A DNA stretch of 64,000 nucleotides from Ichthyophis bannanicus (Eukaryota > Chordata > Amphibia > Gymnophiona > Ichthyophiidae). The translations under genes were made by a program, and so were the position numbers. Location of the stretch: assembly GCA_033557465.1 (NCBI GenBank), contig CM066034.1:984537637-984601636 (forward strand), in the 5' to 3' direction. The notes beneath the pieces were generated by a model. That model ran no database searches, was not told the origin of the DNA, and worked only from the letters and a program-made list of their open reading frames with translations. Positions 1 through 9,625 of this stretch are shown one piece after another. Each line of letters opens with the position of its first letter. Position 1 is the first letter of the stretch.

Positions 1-1
1 G

Positions 2-967
2 CTAGAGGGTCCTATGGAGGAGCTTGAAGAAGGTGAAATTCAAGAGCCGGAGGACCAGGCTAGAATTATCCGAATGTTTCGGAGGCAAGAGCTGACAGCC
101 CTTATTACAGAGTCTCTACAGGCCCTTAACCTCTCACTTGGCGTGCCTACCTAGGAGGACGGTGTAGAGGATCCACTAATTCAGGCAGTACGTAAATCTC
201 AAGCAGTTTTTCCGGTTCACAAGGTGGTTAGACAGATGATTCAGGATGAGTGGGATTTGCCAGAGGCAGATCTTAGAAGAATTAGATCTATGTCTCGACT
301 ATATCCCTTAGCTGACCACGAACGAGAGCTGTTTCGTTCCCCGCGAGTGGATGCAGCAGTTTCTGCAGTTACAAAAAAGGCTACCATTCTGGTGGAAGGT
401 AGTGCGGCCTTGAAGGACAGTCAAGACAGGAGAGTGGACTCTTTGGTAAAGCAAGCCTTTGAGGCCAATGTGCTCTCGTTGCAGGCCTCTATTTGTGGAG
501 CTTGGGTGGCGAGAGCTTGTCTACGCTGGTCTCAGCGTTTGCAGCAGGCGGGACAGCCTTCGCAAGAGCAGTTGACGGACTTGACAAGGTTGGAGTCTGG
601 AGTGGCTTACTTAGCGGATGTACATTATGACCTCATCAGAAGTTTGGCCAGTAGCATGTCTTCATTGGTGGCGGCCCGTCAGTATATTTGGCTGCGCAAT
701 TGCGCAGCGTATAATTCCTCTAAGTCTAGGCTTAGCAAGCTCCTGGTTAAAGGGAAGTTATTGTTCAGGGAGGACCTGGACAAACTAGTCAAGGATTTGG
801 GGGAGTCAAAAGGTGGGTGGTTACCAGAAGACAAGCCAAGACCGGGGCGGACTGGTGTGGTGGTTAGGGGTCAATCTCGAGATTTTAGATGTTTTCTAAC
901 TTCGCGTCTAGGTACCTTTCAAAGGGGAAGGTATCTCTTTCGGGGTCAAGTAGAATGTAAGGGGTGA
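2..967 (+). pseudogene. DIRS-type gag remnant (LAP2alpha-like), family C
   Basis: One frame runs open from base 2 to 967 except for a single TAG at 152-154. The part before the stop is acidic (rich in Glu, with an LEEGEIQEPED stretch). The part after it contains the block VTKKATILVEGSAALKDSQD and a long helical region ending near a KGKLLFREDLDKLVKDL motif. From family knowledge these blocks resemble the gag-like protein of vertebrate DIRS/Ngaro retrotransposons, from which the LAP2alpha C-terminal domain is thought to derive. Gag would coat the element RNA. The piece is cut off by the window edge on the left and no RT follows on the right. The in-frame stop makes it a pseudogene. It could instead be a host LAP2-like retrocopy, but similar DIRS pieces of the same style at 40395-41590 and 47402-49505 favour a transposon. 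Confidence 0.7.
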
Positions 968-999
968 AAGTCTGACTGAAAGGGTTCCAGAAGAGCTTG

Positions 1000-2855
1000 A
1001 GGGAAAACAAATTCATGACAGTGGTGAAGGACTGCGTGCTCAAGAAGTTTTAGAAAGGAAGGGAGATTGGACGATAATTAGGAGAGTGAAGGTTTCTTGA
1101 GTAGGGGTGTAACCACAGCATGCTTGAAGGCTGCAGGGACAGTAGCAGTGGAAAGAGAGAGGTTGAGAATATGGGAGATGGAAGGGATAACAGCGGAGGA
1201 AATGGAGTAAAGGAGATGGGTGGGGGTGGGATCAGAAGAGCAGATAGTAAATTTGGAGGAAAGAAGATGAGATGTTTCATCATCAGAGATCTTGGAAAAG
1301 GAAGAAAGGGTAATAGAGATTGATGGGAAAAGTTGGTATTGAGGAGGGAATGAAGTTCTTGGGGGGAACTAGAAAGAAATCTCATGTATTTTGTAATAGA
1401 AGAACTCAGCTAGGGTTTGGGCAGAGAGAGAAATGGTGATAGAAGGGGGAGGTGCCTTGAAGAAAGAACTGAGAGTAGAGAAAAATCAGCACGGATTAGT
1501 GGCAAGAGTCAGGTGGATATAGTAGTTTTGCTTAGCAAGAGCTAATGCAGACTGGAAGGAGGTAAGCATGAATTTGAAGTGAAGGAAGTTCGAAAGGAGG
1601 CAAGATTTTAAGCCAGATGCACTCAGCTGAGTAGGCACAGGAGCAGAGAAAGTGTCAAGTTGAGGGCAACCAGGGCTGGGGTGAAGTGCATCTGACAGAA
1701 CAAGGGATGGATGGAGCAAGAGTATTAAGAGCAGAGGAGAAGGCAGTATTATAGGAAACTATAGCTTCATCAAACGATTTTGAAGACAAGGTGGAAGAAA
1801 GAGGTGATGAGACCACAGTGGAAAGGGTCAAAGGATTGATAGCATGAAGATTCCTAAAGAGGTGTGAGGAGACAGAACAGGATTGAGGTGGAGAGTGATG
1901 AAGGGAGAAACATAGAAGGTAATGATCAGATCAGGGAAGAACTGCAAGCAGAGCCTTCAAATTCTGTGCACCCAGATGCTGGAACGCCCTGCCTCACAAC
2001 ATGCGTGCAATTCCTGACCTATGCCAGTTCAGGAAGGCCTTGAAGCACCACCTCTTCCTCCTGCACTACCCGACAGATAACGCCATATCAGCCCCGTCCA
2101 TGGATCCAACACAAAGCCCCCAGGACTAGGCAAAATGATGTGAACCCGCCTTGTGCAAGACTGTAAATAGTTACCCCCTGTTATCCAAGTTTTAACACCT
2201 GTTCATTGTAAACACAAAGTACCCAAGGAAATGTGTAGTTCTATGTTCACTGTAAACCGCACTGGTATTGAATAGCGCGGTATAGAAGAGACTGGAAATA
2301 AATAAATAAATAAACAAACTGAGATACAGAAATTGGAGAGTAGACATTTAGAAAAGAAAACCAAATCAAGGCAGTGATCACGCTGATGAGTAGGTGCAGA
2401 AGCGCAAAGTTGGAGATTGAAAGGTATTTAGAAGCACCGGAGTTAGAGAGATTTATTAACATGAATATTGAAATCACCAAGAATAAGCAAGGGGGAGAAA
2501 GAATCAAGGAATAGGTTAAACCAAAAGTCAGTCATTAAGAAAGATAGAGATATTTATCAGGGGGTCTATATATAACAGCTATTCGGAGAGGTAAGGGGTT
2601 AAAAAGATGGATAGAATGGACTTTAAAGGAGGAAGAGGAGGAAGAGGGAGTGGTTGAAATTGACAGTACGAAGAAAGCAGAAACCCAGCACCGCCACCAT
2701 GGCCAGTGGTGCAAGGAATGTGGGGAAAATTGGTAAGCACCATGACAGAGGGCAGCAACAGAAGCAGTGTCATCGGTGAGAAGCCAGGTTTCAGTGAGAG
2801 TTAGAAGACTGAAGGAGTTAGAAATTATAAGGTCACGAGTAAAGGGAAGTTTATT
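1000..2855 (-). mobile_element. Old L2-like LINE fragment, endonuclease and RT remnants
   Basis: Read on the minus strand, the segment shows degenerate pieces of a non-LTR retrotransposon polyprotein. Around 2440-2490 it reads LLILGDFNIHVNKSL, the Asp/Asn-containing catalytic block of an APE-type endonuclease. Around 1560-1620 it has a linker region that includes LALAKQNYYIHL. Around 1080-1150 it reads AAFKHAVVTPLLKK followed by an NYRPIS block, which is reverse transcriptase motif 1-2. Frameshifts and stops break it throughout. The order endonuclease then RT and the motif style fit the L2/CR1/Rex1 group; L2-like is my best guess. It was later split by the L2 tail at 1955-2316 and the L1 at 2872-8321, and its 5' part seems to resume at 8338. 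Confidence 0.6.
1955..2316 (+). mobile_element. 5'-truncated L2-like LINE 3' end
   Basis: A short plus-strand reading WNALPHNMRAIPDL then FRKALKHHLFLLHYP is the typical C-terminus of L2-like RT proteins. It is followed by a 3' UTR with an ACCGC...GCGGT stem-loop at about 2257-2284 and an AATAAATAAATAAA tail ending near 2316. It lies inside the older minus-strand LINE, so it is a later insertion. Confidence 0.75.
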
Positions 2856-2871
2856 AGAAATGGATTGTGCA
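2856..2871. repeat. Target site duplication, left copy (L1 element 1)
   Basis: The 16 bases AGAAATGGATTGTGCA are repeated exactly at 8322-8337, directly flanking the L1-clade element. This marks insertion by target-primed reverse transcription. Confidence 0.95.
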
Positions 2872-3005
2872 GGGGGGCGGAGCCTGATGTCCAGCGGGTA
2901 AGACGCTTCGCGCTGAAGCTCCCGAGAGGCCTACTTAGAATCCTGACTTAATACCTATACAAACTTACTATTTCGCTCCGGGCTGACCGGGGTACCTCGG
3001 GGGGG

Positions 3006-3854
3006 ATGGCGGCCCATAAACCAGCGCGCTTGGACTTCGGGTCTCCTTCTTCTTCTCACGGAAAACGCTCCAAAACAGAGGTGTCCTCTCCACAGAAGAT
3101 GGTTCCATTTCGGGAAAACCCCGAAATGCACCTGGAGATTTTAGAGGAAATACGCGGCGTGAAGGAATTGGTGCAGTCCAATGGAGAAGCGCTTAGAGCC
3201 ATGCGAGAAGACTTTGGAGTGCTCCAGGACCGACTTGAAAGTCTCTCATTACGGCAGGACAATATGGCGGGGGTCCTCGACTCGCACGCGGTGCGCTTGG
3301 GCACACTGGACAAGGCTGAGCACCAGATACAGAATCTTCAAAAGGAGTTAGAAGATAGCAATAATCGAGCCCGTCGCAACAATGTGAGGCTCATTGGAAT
3401 ACCGGAGGGGTTGGAAGCGGGAGATATGAGAGAATTCCTGCTCAAAACTCTTCCCTCCTTGCTGAAGATCACCTTTCATAAAGAACTGGAAATCGATCGT
3501 GCACACCGTGTTCCTACCCACATGGCGCTCAACCGAACGACCCCCCGGCCTATTATCTTTCGCTTGCTACGATATCAACAAGTGGAACAAATTTTAAATG
3601 CTGCCCGGGCGAACCATCATTTGGAATTTGAAGGCCACAAAGTCTCCTTCTTCCCTGATTTGGCAAAGCCTACCGTTGACCGACGGAAGAAACTCCTTGC
3701 TTTTCGCCCTCGACTTCAACAGCTACAGGCTCGCTTTGGCCTGTTGTATCCCGCGAAGCTCCAAGTGACTCTCCACAATCAAACCAGGACATTCGAAGAT
3801 CCTGATCTACTATCAACATTTTTAGACTCCAAAGAAGCAGAGCAGATGCGCTAA
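3006..3854 (+). CDS. L1-clade ORF1 protein (RNA-binding, transposase_22-like)
   Basis: The 282-residue product is the RNA-binding partner of the LINE ribonucleoprotein. Residues about 1-40 are basic and Ser-rich. Residues about 45-125 form a heptad-rich coiled coil expected to trimerise. From about 120 the sequence RARRNNVRLIGIPEG marks the start of the RRM, continuing to about 220 with IDRAHRVP and RPIIFRLLRYQ. The C-terminal domain follows, with VSFFPDLAKPTVDRRK and a final TRTFEDPDLLSTFLDSKEA. This order matches L1 ORF1p. The ATG at 3006 follows the GC-rich 5' UTR, and the minus-strand copy starts at the equivalent ATG and also gives 282 residues, which supports the start. No stops or frameshifts. 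Confidence 0.93.
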   Translation: MAAHKPARLDFGSPSSSHGKRSKTEVSSPQKMVPFRENPEMHLEILEEIRGVKELVQSNGEALRAMREDFGVLQDRLESLSLRQDNMAGVLDSHAVRLGTLDKAEHQIQNLQKELEDSNNRARRNNVRLIGIPEGLEAGDMREFLLKTLPSLLKITFHKELEIDRAHRVPTHMALNRTTPRPIIFRLLRYQQVEQILNAARANHHLEFEGHKVSFFPDLAKPTVDRRKKLLAFRPRLQQLQARFGLLYPAKLQVTLHNQTRTFEDPDLLSTFLDSKEAEQMR

Positions 3855-4294
3855 TCCAACGACTTGGACTTTTATTTGCCGGCTCTGTCCGCCATTTTGA
3901 AGGGCCCGATGCGGCGGTCATAGTCAAGAACAGAGACTACCTGGACTTTCTCTCTTTCTTTCTATGACTCTTTTGTGTTTTTTTTTTTGGTCTCCTGTCC
4001 CTCCATGATGTGTGCCTCGGTCGGATTCGGAGCATGCACAGTCCTACAGGTTATGTGTTTTTTCAATTTCGGCCTTCTCTGGGGCTTCTCCCCGCAGACA
4101 CATGGTCGCCAGTAATTTTTGGGGTTCTGCTTCTTCTCTACCGCGCTGCGGATTTTCTTTTTTAATGTGGGGCGCTTCATTGTATTATCTAAGCTTATTT
4201 TCTTTTATGCCATATGTACAGCCAGATACAGTCAATATGAGGGACATTGTGAAATTATGTGCGCTATCATGCTCAGAATTTTTAACTTGTCTGA

Positions 4295-7200
4295 ATGGCC
4301 TTATGTAAAATCTTATCACTCAACGTAAAGGGCATTAATAGTCCAATCAAAAGAAAGAAAATCCTTAGCTATCTTAGCCATGAGCATGCTGATTTAGCGT
4401 TTCTTCAGGAAACGCACTTAAACTCTGCTGAAACACTGAAACTCAATGTTAAACCTTATATGGTGGCTGCCTATTCTCCCGCCGTTTCCAAACGGTGCGG
4501 GGTAGCCATTCTGGTTAAGAAATCTTTGCAAGCTACTGTAATTGATACTAGCGCTGACAAGGAGGGTAGATGGGCCCGAGTACATCTTAAGGTTGGAGAT
4601 AGTGAATTTACATGTATTTGCATTTATGCCCCGAATGTGGACAACCCTGCTTACTATGCAAGTATTGCGCAGTTGGCACAGGCCTCTGCCAATACTCCAT
4701 TAATACTTGGTGGTGATTTTAATCAAGTGTTAGACCCTCTGATAGATAGACAGCCGCCTAGAACGAGTAGTCCACCCAAGAGTCTTGCTACCCTTACAGC
4801 TCTGATGCAAGATCTTGCGCTGGTAGATATATGGAGGCTGCTTCACCCCTCCGACTTAGAGTTCACTTTCTTTTCTGCCCCCCATCACTCCCAATCTAGA
4901 ATAGATTTCTTTCTCATTTCCAAAGCACTGATTTCTCAAGTAGACACGACTAGGACTCATCCTCTCCATATTTCAGATCATGCTGCCATATCTTTATCAT
5001 TACATGTCACTGCGCGGGACGATTCTCCCCGAGCTTGGTTTTTTGATAGATCCTTACTGGGTCAAAAAGATTTTCAGGTTGATATAAAGGCCGCTATCCA
5101 AGATTATTTTCATTTTAACTCACCCCATGACACAGCGAGCTGGGCTTGGTGGGAGGGTTTTAAAGCATCTATCCGCGCAACTATAACTAGCTATCAAATT
5201 CGGCAGGGGAAACAAAGAAAGCAGCATTTACTGATTCTAGAGCAGCAGATACAAGCTGGGGAGCGTCTCCTCACGTCCCGTACTGACCCATGTATTTTAC
5301 TCCGTTTACAACGCTTGCGTTTTCAATACAATCAGCTTTTGTACACTGCTGCTGTTAAAAATATTGAATCACAACAAGGGCTATATTATCGGGAAAATAA
5401 TCGTGCTGGCAAATTATTAGCAAATGCCCTAAAAGGTCAAAAAGAAGCCAAGCGTGTTACCGCCCTCCGTAATCCGTCGGGGGGGGGCTTGGTCACTAAA
5501 GATACCGAAATCTTAGAACTCTTTCGTGATTTTTATACTCGGCTTTATCAATCTGAATGTGATTTTGAGCCAGATGTATTTGAACGCTTACTTTCAGGGG
5601 TACAAAGACCGACCCTATCTGACGAAGATAGAGTGGCCTTGGACACACCATTTACTGTCTCAGAAATTCATTCTGCTATCAAGAAATGTGCCTCAGGTCG
5701 AGCCGCAGGCCCAGACGGTCTCCCTGCTGAATTCTACAAAACCTTTCACGCTGACTTAGCTCCAGTTTTGAAACTTTATTTTTCTGCTCTGGCCGAGGAG
5801 GGTTCTCCTTCTGGGTCCTTTTCAATGGCAAATGTAGTAGTTTTTGAGAAAGAGGGGAGAGACCCGCAACTAACAGCTAATTATCGTCCAATTTCCCTCC
5901 TAAACGCGGACTACAAAATATTTGCCACCATTCTCTCTACCCGGCTCTCTGATAGGATGCCTACCTTAATACACCCAGATCAATGCGGTTTCATTCCTGG
6001 TAGATCAACTGCTGACAATGCTCGGACTCTATGCCATGTACTGACTACCGCAGTTAATCTTGATCGCCCATTTGTTGGCCTCTCACTTGATGCTGAGAAG
6101 GCCTTTGATCGCTTAGAGTGGCCCTTCCTGTTTGCAGTCCTCCGCTGGTACGGATTCGGGGAAGGTTTTCTCCGTTGTCTTCGCACCATGTACGCACAGC
6201 CTACAGCCAGTATATGTGCCAATGCTTTAAAGTCTCAGCCTTTTCCCCTTCAACGCGGCACTCGCCAGGGATGCCCACTGTCTCCACTTCTCTTCGATCT
6301 TGTACTCGAACCCTTGGCTTTACTAATCCGGCAATCGGAGGAGATTCATGGAGTCCCCTTTACCCATAGGGAAATCAAAATTTCAGCGTATGCTGATGAC
6401 CTTATGCTTTTTGTCTCTATAGACTCAGTACCGGCTGTCCTAGAGCAAATTGGTAAATACTCACAACTGTCCGGTTATAAGATAAATTGGACCAAGTCGG
6501 TAGCCTTTTCATTAAATCCTTTGCTTCATCAGGCAGATATGCAACCCTTCCCCTTTTTATGGCAACCTCGCATGGTCAAATACCTTGGGGTTCACTATTG
6601 TTCTCCTTTGGAAGACACTATCTCCTTCAATGCCAAAGACTTAACCTCTAAAGTCCGGGCGCTTACTCACCGCTGGACTCCTTTAACACTTACCTGGTGG
6701 GGTCGATTAGAAACCATAAAAATGATGATTGTTCCGAAAGTGAATTATATCTTAGAAATGTTGCCCTGTCTCTTACCTCGACGTATATATAAAGATATAG
6801 AGGGCCTTCTGACTAGATACTTGTGGCAAAATAAGACACCTAGGATAGCGAAACATAAGCTGCAAGCAGATAAGGAAAATGGGGGTGTCAGATTCCCTGA
6901 TTTCCTGAAGTATCATCAATCTTTTCTTCTCAAACAAGGCGCTCGTTGGCTGGAAGATCCAGTACCGAGTAGACCTGTGTGGCTAGACATAGAAGAGGAC
7001 CTTTGCAAACCGATTCCTCTTACTTTTCTCCCTGGTATGACTCTCCCATCAGACTCCCACTTTCCACCAATGCTTTTAGACACCTTAGGTGCCTTTAATA
7101 ATCTTATGCAATCTTTAGACTCCCGACTCTGTCCGTTAGACAAGCTCCCACTTTGGTACAATACTCGATTTCGAATACAAAATAAGCCGATGGCGTGGAG

Positions 7201-8086
7201 CCCCTGGTACACTAGGGGCATTTGGATTCCTAGTCAGTTGTTCCATGAAGGTCGCTGGAAAACTTTTAGTGAATTGCAAATTGAATTTGGTCTCCCAGCG
7301 AAACACTACTTTCAGTTGGTGCAACTTCAGCATTGCCTTCGGAGTGCTAAGGTGCTCCCGCCATCGGCCTCCCCTACACAAGGTTGGTTGGAGACTATCC
7401 GATCTATCGGTAGTTCACCGGGTGTAGCATCCAATTTTTACAAAACCTTATGTAATGCTATAACTAGAGATACCCCTATAGCGCAGAAAGCATGGGAGAG
7501 AGAATTGCATGTGACTTTGACCCCGGAGCAATGGAGCCTTGTCTGGAGTAGAGTGACACGGGTCTCCCGATCCGCCTCACTCACTCAGACACTCTTCTTT
7601 CTAGCCCACCGGTGTTTTTACACTCCTGACAGATTAGCCAAATGGAGCACTACTCAGGGCAATAGTTGTTGGACATGTCATGCGGCCATTGGTTCACTAC
7701 CTCATGTTATGTATGAATGTCCCGCACTACAGTATTACTGGCGTCGGGTCTGGGGTCGTATCCAGTCTATTTTGCACTTTCAAGAGCCCCTTTCTTGGAA
7801 GATAGTGGGACTTTGCTCAGCTGCGGGGATCCCCTCTCTTCCAAAAACGGCTTACTTCCTTTTGGACTTTATGCTTGGCATTGCTATTTCCCTAATTACG
7901 AAGTACTGGAAAAATAGCTCCCATCTGAGCCCCAATGAATGGTGGAATCATGTCTGTCTCTACAGTAAATATGAACAAATACCTCGTATGTTTGCTTCCC
8001 CCATTCAGACTCCTCATCATCGGTCTAAATGGAAGATGCTCAATGATTATGTACATTCTGCTCAATGCTCTCATCTGACTGTCTAA
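4295..8086 (+). CDS. L1-clade ORF2 protein: endonuclease-reverse transcriptase
   Basis: The 1263-residue product nicks target DNA and reverse-transcribes the element RNA at the nick. The N-terminal APE endonuclease shows LSLNVKGIN (Asn10), FLQETH (Glu39), GGDFN near 140 and SDHAAISL near 227. The RT spans roughly 430-780, with AAGPDGLPAEFYK, NYRPISLLN, QCGFIPGRSTADN, GLSLDAEKAFDRLEW, RQGCPLSPLLF and the catalytic AYADDLMLF near 697. A C-terminal zinc knuckle of the form C-x2-C-x7-H-x4-C lies near 1125-1145 (CWTCHAAIG... H...C). The length is normal for L1-clade ORF2 and no stop or frameshift is seen, so all the catalytic residues are present. The ATG at 4295 is at the expected distance before the endonuclease. 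Confidence 0.95.
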   Translation: MALCKILSLNVKGINSPIKRKKILSYLSHEHADLAFLQETHLNSAETLKLNVKPYMVAAYSPAVSKRCGVAILVKKSLQATVIDTSADKEGRWARVHLKVGDSEFTCICIYAPNVDNPAYYASIAQLAQASANTPLILGGDFNQVLDPLIDRQPPRTSSPPKSLATLTALMQDLALVDIWRLLHPSDLEFTFFSAPHHSQSRIDFFLISKALISQVDTTRTHPLHISDHAAISLSLHVTARDDSPRAWFFDRSLLGQKDFQVDIKAAIQDYFHFNSPHDTASWAWWEGFKASIRATITSYQIRQGKQRKQHLLILEQQIQAGERLLTSRTDPCILLRLQRLRFQYNQLLYTAAVKNIESQQGLYYRENNRAGKLLANALKGQKEAKRVTALRNPSGGGLVTKDTEILELFRDFYTRLYQSECDFEPDVFERLLSGVQRPTLSDEDRVALDTPFTVSEIHSAIKKCASGRAAGPDGLPAEFYKTFHADLAPVLKLYFSALAEEGSPSGSFSMANVVVFEKEGRDPQLTANYRPISLLNADYKIFATILSTRLSDRMPTLIHPDQCGFIPGRSTADNARTLCHVLTTAVNLDRPFVGLSLDAEKAFDRLEWPFLFAVLRWYGFGEGFLRCLRTMYAQPTASICANALKSQPFPLQRGTRQGCPLSPLLFDLVLEPLALLIRQSEEIHGVPFTHREIKISAYADDLMLFVSIDSVPAVLEQIGKYSQLSGYKINWTKSVAFSLNPLLHQADMQPFPFLWQPRMVKYLGVHYCSPLEDTISFNAKDLTSKVRALTHRWTPLTLTWWGRLETIKMMIVPKVNYILEMLPCLLPRRIYKDIEGLLTRYLWQNKTPRIAKHKLQADKENGGVRFPDFLKYHQSFLLKQGARWLEDPVPSRPVWLDIEEDLCKPIPLTFLPGMTLPSDSHFPPMLLDTLGAFNNLMQSLDSRLCPLDKLPLWYNTRFRIQNKPMAWSPWYTRGIWIPSQLFHEGRWKTFSELQIEFGLPAKHYFQLVQLQHCLRSAKVLPPSASPTQGWLETIRSIGSSPGVASNFYKTLCNAITRDTPIAQKAWERELHVTLTPEQWSLVWSRVTRVSRSASLTQTLFFLAHRCFYTPDRLAKWSTTQGNSCWTCHAAIGSLPHVMYECPALQYYWRRVWGRIQSILHFQEPLSWKIVGLCSAAGIPSLPKTAYFLLDFMLGIAISLITKYWKNSSHLSPNEWWNHVCLYSKYEQIPRMFASPIQTPHHRSKWKMLNDYVHSAQCSHLTV

Positions 8087-8321
8087 ATTTGTATATATCT
8101 TTGTCCCATGATTATTCTGTATCGCAGATACTCTTTTGATTGTTTTGATGTATAATCACTGTTGTTTGGAAGCGCTCACATGCTGACATAATCAGCTAGA
8201 GAAGAAGCGTGGGGGTGGGGGGTAATTGGGTTTACTTTTCTTTATTGTATACTTGTTTTGTCTCCTTTGGTGTGTTGTTTCTTTTGTTTGTTGCAAAATG
8301 AAAATAAAAGTTTAAAAAAAA

Positions 8322-8337
8322 AGAAATGGATTGTGCA
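8322..8337. repeat. Target site duplication, right copy (L1 element 1)
   Basis: Exact 16-base match to 2856-2871, directly after the A-rich tail of the L1 element. Confidence 0.95.
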
Positions 8338-8500
8338 TTCCATAATGTACAGGAAAAAAAGGAGAGAGGAATGAGAGTGAGAGACAAGTCTAGGGGGGGC
8401 CAGGGTTAGGATGAATGTCACCAGAAGAGAAAAGGAGGAGGAAGATAACAGTACGAGGCAGAGAGGAGATGGAACTGGAAACAAAAGCATTAGGGGGTGC
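8338..8500 (-). mobile_element. Continuation of old L2-like LINE (5' side)
   Basis: The purine-rich sequence right of the L1 insertion has the same texture as the left flank before 2856 (runs of GAGGAAGAGG type) and would join it once the L1 and one target duplication are removed. No clear protein motif is visible, so the assignment rests on continuity only. Confidence 0.35.
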
Positions 8501-9158
8501 AGTCATGGTGGCAGCAGCAGAATTGACTATTGAGCTCCTTGAGTTCAGTAGACCAAAATAGTTCGATAAGTTTTCTGAGTGTCCAAAATGTAGAAATAAT
8601 AGTAGTAAATGTCTCTGGATTCTTTGATCTCAGAAATGTAAGTCTTGGTGCAGAATCCAACTGGGACAAAGCAGTAGCCTTCTTGACACTTATCATAGTG
8701 GTCAGCCAGACATTTAAAGCCCATCCAGAACGTGTACAGTAGTCCGCAACAGCCCCCACAGTACAGAAACAACAGAGAAGGTGAAAACCAAAACTATCAG
8801 CCTGGGCCTGGCAAAAACAATTAGCAAATACAAGACAATACACACCAAAGGAATCAGTGCAGTCCTTTCCGCCCTTACAGTTACCAGCTGATTTGTTACA
8901 CCAGATCACATGCAAAGATCCAATGGCGGAGCAGAAACGGAAATAGCCCTCATCTTCATCTTCCATGTCCAGCACTGTTGAGCTCCCCCCAGCAGTAATG
9001 AATTTCATTTCTCTTATCCCTTCCAGGTCCTCAATTTTTTCATAGTCCCTTTTCCCTTTCTCAGTCTCTATAGCTCTTCCCTGCCTCACTGGCAGCTGCA
9101 GGCAAGAAGCAAGGCTACCCTGCACCCTGCTGCAGTTCCCTCTTTCCCCTGCAGCCAT
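8490..9158 (-). pseudogene. Unrecognised coding-like remnant with hydrophobic, Cys-rich stretches
   Basis: An open minus-strand frame of 222 codons runs here, but the protein-like features jump between frames. One frame has an acidic patch (LDMEDEDEGY) after a charged start. A second, around 8780-8860, has a membrane-like stretch (LIPLVCIVLYLLIVFA). The third, around 8545-8772, continues with YCGGCCGLLYTFWMGFKCLA and more Cys. This pattern could be a frameshifted processed pseudogene of a multi-pass membrane protein, but I do not recognise the parent. A chance open frame in intronic DNA remains possible. Confidence 0.25.
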
Positions 9159-9445
9159 TGGTGGTTGGAGTTCTTAGCAGCTAATAGGCTGCGGTGGAAG
9201 GCAGGAGCAGGAACAATAGTAGGAAAACAGAAGGGCTTCCCTCCTGCCCTCTCCTGTGGACCTGTAGCACAGAGCTCAGGGAAGTGCTGAAAAGAATATT
9301 GGGCTCTCACAGCACCCACAGAACTAGCACCTGTTTTTATCATCTGTGATAGAATAATGGTGGGACCAAGCAGCCCTGAATTTGACCACTGTTGAAATAG
9401 GATTCAGGGCTTGATGGATCTTTTGGTCATGGAACCATGATGGCA

Positions 9446-9560
9446 GAAAGACCATTTGGCAGCACTTTTCAAATTTTTATATCCTAAGACCCCATTTTAG
9501 CAACTGAAAATTCACATGACCCCCAGATGATGAAATCAGAATAGCAGGTCTCCAGCTTCC
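9446..9560. mobile_element. Possible hAT-like terminus (left)
   Basis: The sequence CAGCACTTTTCAAATTTTTA followed by CCTAAGACCCC resembles a decayed hAT-Charlie type end. A matching right end reading AGTTTGGGAACCACTAC lies at about 14317-14334, on the far side of the L2-like LINE, which may have inserted into it. The two ends are too diverged to prove the pairing. Confidence 0.3.
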
Positions 9561-9625
9561 TTCCCCTCCCTCCTGCTCATCTGAAGTAGAAAGCAGGGGC
9601 AGCAGCAGTCAGCACAGGATCCCTT

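Larger units (their letters stand above)
2872..8321 (+). mobile_element. Full-length L1-clade LINE, element 1
   Basis: The element starts with GGGGGGCGGAGCC, has a short 5' UTR of about 130 bp, ORF1 (3006-3854), a 440-bp spacer, ORF2 (4295-8086) and a 3' UTR ending in an AATAAAAG signal and a short A-rich tail. A perfect 16-bp target duplication flanks it. The same 5' start occurs in the second copy at 43339-46659 (minus), so the 5' end is genuine. ORF1 style (coiled coil plus RRM) and ORF2 order (endonuclease, RT, C-terminal CCHC) place it in the L1/Tx1 group. Both ORFs are uninterrupted, which suggests recent insertion and possible activity. It sits inside an older minus-strand L2-like LINE. 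Confidence 0.95.

Noticed and set aside
4012..4328. Two overlapping open frames between L1 ORF1 and ORF2
   Set aside because: They lie in the spacer, have no domain, and overlap the ORF2 start; probably chance.
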